Assembly (NCBI GenBank): GCA_018729555.1
Contig: JAHHQG010000039.1
Coordinates: forward strand, 1-44,052
DNA: 44,052 nucleotides
Source: Clostridiales bacterium
GTDB taxonomy: Bacteria; Bacillota; Sulfobacillia; RBS10-35
Direction: 5' to 3'
Shown piece after piece: positions 36,255 through 42,575 of the stretch (position 1 is its first letter; every line of letters begins with the position of its first letter). Under the pieces are notes generated by a model. It was given only the letters and a program-made list of their open reading frames with translations, had not been told where the DNA came from and made no database searches. Made by a program: the position numbers and the translations under genes.

Positions 36255-37210
36255 GCGGCCGCACCCCCCGAAAGCTTGATCCTGGGATCCAGCCAGGCGT
36301 AGAGGACATCCACCAGGAGGTTCACCAGGACCACCAAGGTGGCGGCCACCAAGACGGCGCCCTGGAGGGTGATAAGGTCGCGGTTGAAAATGCTGTCAAC
36401 GATGAGGCGGCCAAAGCCGGGGATGACGAAGATGGTTTCGGTGATCACCAGACCACCCAGAAGGCCGGCCAGCTGCAGGCCCCCCACCGTCAAGACCGGG
36501 ATGAGGGAGTTGCGCACTCCGTGGCGGACCACCACCACCCAACCGGGGAGGCCCTTGGCCCGTGCGGTGCGGATGTAGTCCTGGTTCAGCACTTCCAGAA
36601 GGCTGGAGCGGGTCATCCGCATGAGGACGGCCGATTCCCGAAGGCCCGTCACCACGATGGGCAGGATCATCACCTTCAGGTTGGCCACGGGGTTTTCCCA
36701 GATAGGCACGTACCCCGAGGCGGGAAGCCATCCCAGCCGCACGGAAAAGTACATGATGAGGAGGATGGCCAGCCAGAATTGGGGGATGGAGAGGCCCGCC
36801 AAGGCCACGATGGTGCCGGCATGATCGATGGCCTGGCCCCTCCGGGTGGCGGCGATAATGCCCGCAGGGATGGCGATGAGGACCGCCACCAGCATGGCTC
36901 CGATCGTCAGCTCGATGGTGGCCGGAAGACGCTGGGCAATGAGGATGGAGACAGGCGTCCCGTCGATGAGGGAGCGCCCCAGATCCCCATGGAGGACGTC
37001 TCCCAGCCAGCGGATGTACTGGACGGGAAGGGGCTGGTCCAGGCCGTGGGCGCGATTGAAAGCCTCCACGGTGGCGGGATCGGCTTCGGGACCCAGGATG
37101 GCCCGGCCCGGGTTACCGGGGAGAACCCGCATGATGAAAAAGACAAAGATGGTGACTATGAGAAGCACGGGAATGCTGAAAAGGACCCGGCGGGCGATGT
37201 ACTGAAGCAA
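36251..37210 (-). CDS. dppB: DppB-type peptide ABC transporter permease, set B
   Basis: A 319-aa OppB/DppB permease beginning LQYIARRVLFSIPVLLIVTI, with HGLDQPLPVQYIRWL, EAA loop LNQDYIRTARAKGLPGW, and end WLDPRIKLSGGAAA. Start TTG 37210 has AAGAGGTGAGG just upstream; a longer frame to 37270 passes through the intercistronic hairpin and is rejected. It forms the membrane pore of set B with DppC. Confidence 0.9.
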   Translation of the reverse strand: MLQYIARRVLFSIPVLLIVTIFVFFIMRVLPGNPGRAILGPEADPATVEAFNRAHGLDQPLPVQYIRWLGDVLHGDLGRSLIDGTPVSILIAQRLPATIELTIGAMLVAVLIAIPAGIIAATRRGQAIDHAGTIVALAGLSIPQFWLAILLIMYFSVRLGWLPASGYVPIWENPVANLKVMILPIVVTGLRESAVLMRMTRSSLLEVLNQDYIRTARAKGLPGWVVVVRHGVRNSLIPVLTVGGLQLAGLLGGLVITETIFVIPGFGRLIVDSIFNRDLITLQGAVLVAATLVVLVNLLVDVLYAWLDPRIKLSGGAAA

Positions 37211-37236
37211 TCCCTCACCTCTTTTCAGCGGGACGA

Positions 37237-37260
37237 AGGGGAAGGGAAGCCCCTTCCCCT
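37237..37260 (-). promoter_or_regulatory. Intercistronic hairpin between binding protein and dppB, set B
   Basis: AGGGGAAGGG (37237-37246) and exact complement (37251-37260) with a 4-base loop. It stands 14 bases after the binding-protein stop, the same position as in sets A and C, but with an unrelated sequence. Confidence 0.65.
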
Positions 37261-37274
37261 CCATCCCCAAGAGC

Positions 37275-38828
37275 TCACGGTTCCTTCGTCAGATTGGCCG
37301 TCCGGATGATCTGGTCGGGGTAGTTGACGAAGCCTCCCACCTTGACGGAATAGCCCCGCACGTTCTTCGGGAAGTACAGGTACACGTAGGGCGATTCCCG
37401 GTGGACGATGTCCATCACCTGGGTGTAGACGGCCACCCGCTCCTTCATGTCGGTAACCTCCCGGGCCTTCTCCAGGAGGCGGTCCACCTCGGGGTTGCTG
37501 TACTTGGAGTTGTTCTGGTTCCCGTCGGTGTGGAGCCAAACGAAGATATTCCCGTCGGGGTCGGGGCGGCCGCTCCACCCCACGGCGCCGGCTTCGTAGT
37601 TGCCCTTGTCCAGATCATCCAAGAGGGTGCCGAACTCCACCTGCTTGATGTCCACCTGGATGCCCGCCTCCCCCAGCATGTTGGCCACCACCTGGGCCAC
37701 CTGCTGGGCCACGGGGCCGGGGGCGATCTTCAGGGTGAAGGAGAAGCCGTTGGGCTTACCCCCTTTGGCCAAAAGCTCCTTGACCTTCTGGAGATCCACC
37801 TTGGGTGGCGTCCCCGATGCGGCCGCCGCGGGGCTCACCGGCGGGAAGGGCCCGTAGGCGGGGCTGGCGGTATTCTGGAAGACCACCTTTACCAGAGTCT
37901 CCCGGTCGATGGCCAGATCGACGGCCTGCCGCAGGTAGACGTTGTCGAAGGGCGGCTTTTGATTGTTGAGGAAGATCCCCTGGAAGCCCAGACCATCTCC
38001 GATGGCGACCTTCAGATTGGGGTTGGCCTCCAGCTCCGCGATGGACTGGGCCGGCACCGTATCGATGATGTCCAGCTGGCCCGACTGGAGGTTGACCACC
38101 TTGACGTTGTCGTCAGGGACCACCTTGTAGATGATCTTGTCGGCCTTGGGAAGCCCCTGCCGCCAGTAGTTGGGGTTTTTGACGAGGACGATCTGATCAC
38201 CTTTGATGCGGCTTTCGAACATGAAGGGACCGGTCCCCACAGGCTGCTGCCCGTACTGGTCCCCCTGCTCCTGGACAGCTTTAGGCGAGGGGATCATCCC
38301 CGCCCGGTCGGTGAGGACGTAGAGGAGGGGGCTATAGGGCTTCTTCAGGATGATCTTGACGGTGAAGTCATCCACCTTCTCCACCCGGTCGATAGAGGAA
38401 AGCTCGCTGTATCGGCCCGACCCCGGCTGGCGATACCGATCGAGGGTAAAGACGACCGCATCGGCGTTAAAAGGCGTACCGTCCGTAAATTGGATCCCCT
38501 GCCTCAAGGGAATGGTGTATTCCAGACCGTCAGGAGAGATCTGGGGCAGATCGGCCGCCAGCATGGGAATGATGTTTAGGTTCTCATCGATGTCATAGAG
38601 CTTGTCGTAGATGGCGTTTTGCACCTGTCGATCCACCAGAGCGGTGGATTTGCCAGGATCGAGGTTGGGCGGATCGGCGTTGATGCCGATGACGATGGTG
38701 ACGGGCGCGGAAGCAGGCGCCGGTGTCGTACCTTCGTTCCCGGCGCTGGGGCCAGGGCTGCTGGTGCCGCCGCAGCCGGCGAGGAGGAGACCCAGGCCCA
38801 CCAGAGCTGCCGTGATCCTGAACCTCAT
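37275..38828 (-). CDS. Peptide-binding lipoprotein (SBP family 5), set B
   Basis: A 517-aa extracellular solute-binding lipoprotein. The signal ends LGLLLAGCGG, anchoring the mature cysteine; a Ser/Pro/Ala-rich linker follows. Family 5 motifs are NLNIIPMLAADLPQIS, LRQGIQFTDGTPFNADAVVFTL and VGTGPFMFE. It captures peptides and passes them to DppBC of set B. ATG 38828 overlaps the stop of the iclR fragment (ATGA) and has GGGAGGG upstream, so it was translationally coupled to that regulator. Confidence 0.93.
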   Translation of the reverse strand: MRFRITAALVGLGLLLAGCGGTSSPGPSAGNEGTTPAPASAPVTIVIGINADPPNLDPGKSTALVDRQVQNAIYDKLYDIDENLNIIPMLAADLPQISPDGLEYTIPLRQGIQFTDGTPFNADAVVFTLDRYRQPGSGRYSELSSIDRVEKVDDFTVKIILKKPYSPLLYVLTDRAGMIPSPKAVQEQGDQYGQQPVGTGPFMFESRIKGDQIVLVKNPNYWRQGLPKADKIIYKVVPDDNVKVVNLQSGQLDIIDTVPAQSIAELEANPNLKVAIGDGLGFQGIFLNNQKPPFDNVYLRQAVDLAIDRETLVKVVFQNTASPAYGPFPPVSPAAAASGTPPKVDLQKVKELLAKGGKPNGFSFTLKIAPGPVAQQVAQVVANMLGEAGIQVDIKQVEFGTLLDDLDKGNYEAGAVGWSGRPDPDGNIFVWLHTDGNQNNSKYSNPEVDRLLEKAREVTDMKERVAVYTQVMDIVHRESPYVYLYFPKNVRGYSVKVGGFVNYPDQIIRTANLTKEP

Positions 38829-39106
38829 TTCAGCGTTCCCTCCCTCGAAAAGGCCTTTCGGTTGACGCCCCTGGAGCGCCAGGGCGCCGGCCAGGGACCG
38901 CGCCAGCCCAGCTGCCAGCTCAAGGATTGGGCTGCCTTTTGCACGCTGGCGATGATTTCCTGGGCGTCATGGGTTTGCATCCGGTGGCGGGGCCCCGCCA
39001 CGCTCACCGCACCCAAGACCGATCCCCCCGCATCAAAGACGGGCGCTCCAAAGGCTTGGATGTCGGGTTCCACTTCCGAATCGCTTTCGGCATACCCCTT
39101 CTCCAG
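38825..39106 (-). pseudogene. C-terminal fragment of an IclR-family regulator
   Basis: About 92 residues of the IclR effector domain remain: GYAESDSEVEPDIQAFGAPV, then FDAGGSVLGAVSVAGP. The DNA-binding helix-turn-helix and half of the effector domain are missing because the sequence switches at 39103 to an inverted copy of dppB. The stop overlaps the binding-protein start, so the intact gene probably headed the set B operon and controlled it in response to a ligand. Confidence 0.75.
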
Positions 39107-39418
39107 GATTACATCCGGACGGCCCGGGCCAAGGGCCTCAAAGAACGGCTGGTCATCTACCGGCATGCCCTCCGCAACGCCCTTATCCCCGTCATTACCG
39201 TGGTGGGCCTCCAGGTGGGCTACCTTTTGGGCGGAGCCGTCCTGGTGGAAATGGTCTTCTCCTGGCCGGGCATCGGCCTTCTGATGGTGAACGCCATCTT
39301 GGCCCGGGATTTACCCGTGGTGCAGGGGGCGGTGCTGGTGGTGGCGACGGCCTACGTCCTGACCAACCTCGTGGTGGACATCCTCTACTCTTTGACAGAC
39401 CCCCGGATTCGCTACTGA
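39103..39418 (+). pseudogene. dppB: dppB C-terminal fragment in the inverted copy
   Basis: Encodes the last 104 or so residues of set C DppB, from QDYIRTARAKGL to LTDPRIRY, with no N-terminal part. The frame upstream is antisense of the iclR fragment. Not functional by itself. Confidence 0.88.
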
Positions 39419-39425
39419 TGGAGGG

Positions 39426-39698
39426 ATGGCACCTTTGGACACCGATGACCTTCAGGCCCGCAATCCCTTGAAACGGCTCTTCCGCGATCCTTGGGCCGTG
39501 GCGGCCTTGTCCTTCATGGCCCTGGTCTTCCTCGTGGCGGCGGTCGGGCCCCTCCTGGCGCCGCACAGCCCCATCGAATCCAACCTGGCGGATCGCCTGA
39601 AGCCCGTCGGGACCCCCGGCCATCTTCTCGGCACCGACGAGTTGGGGCGGGATGTTCTGAGCCGGCTCCTCTACGGAACCAGGCCCTCGGTGGGGGTG
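39426..39698 (+). pseudogene. dppC: dppC N-terminal fragment in the inverted copy
   Basis: Encodes the first 91 residues of set C DppC (MAPLDTDDLQARNPLKRL through TRPSVGV), then runs into unrelated sequence at 39699. The open frame continues to 40052 but the added part is antisense of the DUF1028 gene. Confidence 0.88.
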
Positions 39699-39754
39699 CA
39701 TTTCCTTAACTTATGGCCCTTCTGTTTCTGCGTTCAGTGGGATTTTCCTGCTGA

Positions 39755-39809
39755 GGGAAAAAGAGAAATTTTGGAGGATCTGGAGAGGCCCTTTTCAGGA
39801 CCTCTCCAG
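39755..39809 (-). terminator. Probable terminator of set C
   Basis: On the - strand a 9-bp perfect stem CTGGAGAGG/CCTCTCCAG (39801-39809 with 39780-39788) spans the DUF1028 stop codon, then a T-rich tract including CTCTTTTT (about 39757-39764) follows. The gap between stem and T-run is longer than normal. Confidence 0.45.
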
Positions 39810-40682
39810 CCCGGATACCTTTTCACGAAGGTACTGGAGGATGTCGGGGTAGATGTGGCGGGCATCGAAGGGAAGGCGCTCTTCGAAGTTTTCGCTCCCG
39901 ATGAGGGCCCGATAAGCTTCCCGGGTGGCGGCATCCCACTCGCCGGTGATGGACCCCCGGTAATACCCCAGCTTGGCCATGATCTCCTGCAGCTCCTGGA
40001 GGAGGCGGCCTTCCAAGGCCAAGGGTTCGTCCTCGCTAGGCGCGAAGTATAGGCGCCAGGCGCGGTAGAGGCGCTGGAGCTCGTCCACAGGCCGGGGATG
40101 GTCATCCACCCGGAGGTCGATGTAGCGGTCGTTGAATCCGCCGTAGCCCCCCTTTTCCTTCACCACTATAAGCGCGGCCGACTGACGTCCCCGCCGGTCG
40201 CCGCCGGCGTTGTCGCCGGCCTTGAGGGCCGCCAGGAGGCGTTCCGCCAGGGGACCCCGGCTTTTTTCAAAGGCCTCGCCCATGGCCTCCACCACCTGGG
40301 GGCCCGCCAGGATGTTCCCCTGGGCGGCCCAACCCGGACCCGTCTTTCCCCCGGCCCAAGGGTGGCAGTCTTTCCCCGTGAAGGTGGCCGCCTCACCCCT
40401 AGAATCCACCAGGCCGACCTGGCGGAGCTCCCGCTGGGGATCGTCGGCCAGAAGGGCTTCCAAAGTCTTCCGGGCCGAAAGGCCCTTTTCCATGAGGGAA
40501 AGGCCCTGAGGGCCAAAGCCGGTGTGGGCATAGGATTGGGTGGCCACCGCCCCCACAGAGGCCCTTGCCCAGGGAACGACGCTTCCCACCGCCAGGAACT
40601 TGGAGGCTACCGCAACTCCCCACTCGCCGGCCTCCAGATCGGCCGCCACGATGGAAAAGGTGGCCACGCACTTGCTGGACAT
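39795..40682 (-). CDS. DUF1028 (Ntn-hydrolase-like) protein with peptidoglycan-binding-like C-terminus
   Basis: A 295-aa protein. The DUF1028 domain (about 1-215) starts SSKCVATFSIVAADLEAGEWG and contains QSYAHTGFGPQGL and GNILAGPQVVEAM, with an N-terminal cysteine/threonine region like Ntn hydrolases. The C-terminal 70 residues (LQELQEIMAKLGYYRGSITG) resemble a small peptidoglycan-binding repeat, a combination seen in this family. There is no signal peptide. ATG 40682 is 7 bases after AGGAGG; ATG 40688 is too close. As last gene of a peptide-uptake operon, a cytoplasmic peptidase/amidase role is inferred; no activity is known to me. Confidence 0.82.
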   Translation of the reverse strand: MSSKCVATFSIVAADLEAGEWGVAVASKFLAVGSVVPWARASVGAVATQSYAHTGFGPQGLSLMEKGLSARKTLEALLADDPQRELRQVGLVDSRGEAATFTGKDCHPWAGGKTGPGWAAQGNILAGPQVVEAMGEAFEKSRGPLAERLLAALKAGDNAGGDRRGRQSAALIVVKEKGGYGGFNDRYIDLRVDDHPRPVDELQRLYRAWRLYFAPSEDEPLALEGRLLQELQEIMAKLGYYRGSITGEWDAATREAYRALIGSENFEERLPFDARHIYPDILQYLREKVSGLERS

Positions 40683-40702
40683 GGTCATCCCTCCTTTGAG
40701 GA

Positions 40703-41572
40703 TCAAGCTTTGCCGCCCATGCGGGGGTCGAGAGCATCCCGCAGGGCATCACCCAGGATGTTGAGGGCCAGCACCACCAGGAAGATGGCGGTGCCGGGCA
40801 CTAGGGTCAGATGGGGCGCCACCCGGACGAACTGGCGGCCATCGCTGAGCATCACCCCCCATTCCGCCATGGGAGGCTGGGCCCCCAAGCCCAGGAAGCT
40901 CAGGCCCGCCGCTGCCGTGATCATCCAGCCCACATCCAGGGTGGCCGCCACCAGGAGAGGCGAGAGGGCGTTGGGCAGCAGGTGGGACCAGAGGATCCTC
41001 AGATGGGAAGCGCCGGCGGCCTTGGCCGCCTCCACAAAATCCCGGTGGCGCAGGGCCAGGGCGGAGCCCCGGGCAATGCGGATGTAGTAGGGAATGCCCG
41101 CGATGGCCACCGCCAGCATGGCGTGGTAAAAGCCTGGTCCCAGGGCGGCGATGACGGCGATGGCCAAAAGGACGTAAGGGAACGCGAGGAAGACATCGGT
41201 GGTGCGGGACACCAGGCTGTCGATCCAGGAACCGAAATAACCTGCCGCCAGGCCCAAAGGCACCCCCAGAGCCACGGCCACCGCCACCGCCGCAAACCCC
41301 ACCCCCACCGAGGGCCTGGTTCCGTAGAGGAGCCGGCTCAGAACATCCCGCCCCAACTCGTCGGTGCCGAGAAGATGGCCGGGGGTCCCGACGGGCTTCA
41401 GGCGATCCGCCAGGTTGGATTCGATGGGGCTGTGCGGCGCCAGGAGGGGCCCGACCGCCGCCACGAGGAAGACCAGGGCCATGAAGGACAAGGCCGCCAC
41501 GGCCCAAGGATCGCGGAAGAGCCGTTTCAAGGGATTGCGGGCCTGAAGGTCATCGGTGTCCAAAGGTGCCAT
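40703..41572 (-). CDS. dppC: DppC-type peptide ABC transporter permease, set C
   Basis: A 289-aa OppC/DppC permease with TM1 (about 27-49), HLLGTDELGRDVLSRL, EAA-like loop AAGASHLRILWSHLLPN, end LRDALDPRMGGKA. GGAGGG touches the ATG at 41572; a TTG three codons in (41563) is better spaced. Its first 273 bases lie in the inverted repeat. Partners are set C DppB and binding protein. Confidence 0.9.
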   Translation of the reverse strand: MAPLDTDDLQARNPLKRLFRDPWAVAALSFMALVFLVAAVGPLLAPHSPIESNLADRLKPVGTPGHLLGTDELGRDVLSRLLYGTRPSVGVGFAAVAVAVALGVPLGLAAGYFGSWIDSLVSRTTDVFLAFPYVLLAIAVIAALGPGFYHAMLAVAIAGIPYYIRIARGSALALRHRDFVEAAKAAGASHLRILWSHLLPNALSPLLVAATLDVGWMITAAAGLSFLGLGAQPPMAEWGVMLSDGRQFVRVAPHLTLVPGTAIFLVVLALNILGDALRDALDPRMGGKA

Positions 41573-41895
41573 CCCTCCATCAGTAGCGAATCCGGGGGTC
41601 TGTCAAAGAGTAGAGGATGTCCACCACGAGGTTGGTCAGGACGTAGGCCGTCGCCACCACCAGCACCGCCCCCTGCACCACGGGTAAATCCCGGGCCAAG
41701 ATGGCGTTCACCATCAGAAGGCCGATGCCCGGCCAGGAGAAGACCATTTCCACCAGGACGGCTCCGCCCAAAAGGTAGCCCACCTGGAGGCCCACCACGG
41801 TAATGACGGGGATAAGGGCGTTGCGGAGGGCATGCCGGTAGATGACCAGCCGTTCTTTGAGGCCCTTGGCCCGGGCCGTCCGGATGTAATCCTGG
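41300..41895 (-). repeat. 596-base inverted repeat, right (parental) copy
   Basis: Pairs exactly with 39103-39698. It sits inside intact dppB and dppC genes. The 1601-base spacer holds the rest of dppC and the DUF1028 gene. Confidence 0.95.
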
Positions 41896-42524
41896 CGAAT
41901 GACCTCCAGCATGCTGGAGCGGGTCATGCGGGCGATGAGGGCGATGGCACCGGTGGCCAGGGTGAAGGCCGGAAGCACCAGGTGCCAGAGGAGATCCCCC
42001 CACCCTGACTGACCGGGGCTGTTCATCCCGGAGACGGGGAGGATGGGCCAGCGGTAGCCGAAGGCGATCTGCAGCACCAGCCCCAGGAAGAAGACCGGGA
42101 TGGCGTAGCCCACCAGCGCCAACACCATGGCGCCCCGGTCCCAGAGGCTTCGTTGGCGCACCGCTGCCATGACTCCCACAGCGATCCCCACCACCGTGGC
42201 GAGAAGGCCTGCCGCAAGGGTGAGGATCCCCGTGGCCGCCATGCGGGTGCGCAAGAGCTCCGCCACGTCCCTCTTCAGCTGGATGGACCGCCCCAGGTCC
42301 CCGTGGAGGACTTTCCCCAGCCAGCGGAGGTATTGGACGGGAAGGGGCTGATCCAGGCCCAGCTCGTGGCGGAGGCGGGCCAGGGACTCGGCGGTGGCCT
42401 TGGGCCCCAGCATGATGAGGGCCGGATCGCCGGGAGCCAGGTGCATAATGAGAAAGACCAGGATGGTCGCCCCCAGCCAGACGGGTATCAAGGCTACAAG
42501 GCGGCGCAGGATGTAAGCAGCCAC
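41580..42524 (-). CDS. dppB: DppB-type peptide ABC transporter permease, set C
   Basis: A 314-aa OppB/DppB permease: AAYILRRLVALIPVWLGATI, LGLDQPLPVQYLRWL, EAA loop IRQDYIRTARAKGLKER, end LTDPRIRY. GTG 42524 is 6 bases after GGAGG; the ATG at 42530 directly abuts it and is less likely. Its stop overlaps a TGATG, with dppC beginning a few bases later. Its 3' third is duplicated in inverted form at 39103-39418. Confidence 0.9.
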   Translation of the reverse strand: MAAYILRRLVALIPVWLGATILVFLIMHLAPGDPALIMLGPKATAESLARLRHELGLDQPLPVQYLRWLGKVLHGDLGRSIQLKRDVAELLRTRMAATGILTLAAGLLATVVGIAVGVMAAVRQRSLWDRGAMVLALVGYAIPVFFLGLVLQIAFGYRWPILPVSGMNSPGQSGWGDLLWHLVLPAFTLATGAIALIARMTRSSMLEVIRQDYIRTARAKGLKERLVIYRHALRNALIPVITVVGLQVGYLLGGAVLVEMVFSWPGIGLLMVNAILARDLPVVQGAVLVVATAYVLTNLVVDILYSLTDPRIRY

Positions 42525-42541
42525 AGTCATCCTCCAAGGAA

Positions 42542-42568
42542 GGGGAGGGATCCCGAGGATCCCTCCCC
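42542..42568 (-). promoter_or_regulatory. Intercistronic hairpin between binding protein and dppB, set C
   Basis: GGGGAGGGATCC (42542-42553) and its exact complement (42557-42568) make a 12-bp stem with a 3-base loop, placed 7 bases after the binding-protein stop and before the dppB ribosome site. There is no T-run. Confidence 0.7.
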
Positions 42569-42575
42569 CGCATGG

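Larger units (their letters stand above)
39103..39698 (+). repeat. 596-base inverted repeat, left copy
   Basis: Exact reverse complement of 41300-41895 by inspection; each base pairs with coordinate 80998 minus itself. It spans the dppB C-terminus, the dppB-dppC junction, and the dppC N-terminus. The first mismatches are at 39102/41896 and 39699/41299. The right copy belongs to an intact operon, so this left copy is the displaced one. Confidence 0.95.

Noticed and set aside
39699..40052. Continuation of the dppC fragment as a 208-residue protein
   Set aside because: After residue 91 the frame is antisense of the DUF1028 gene.
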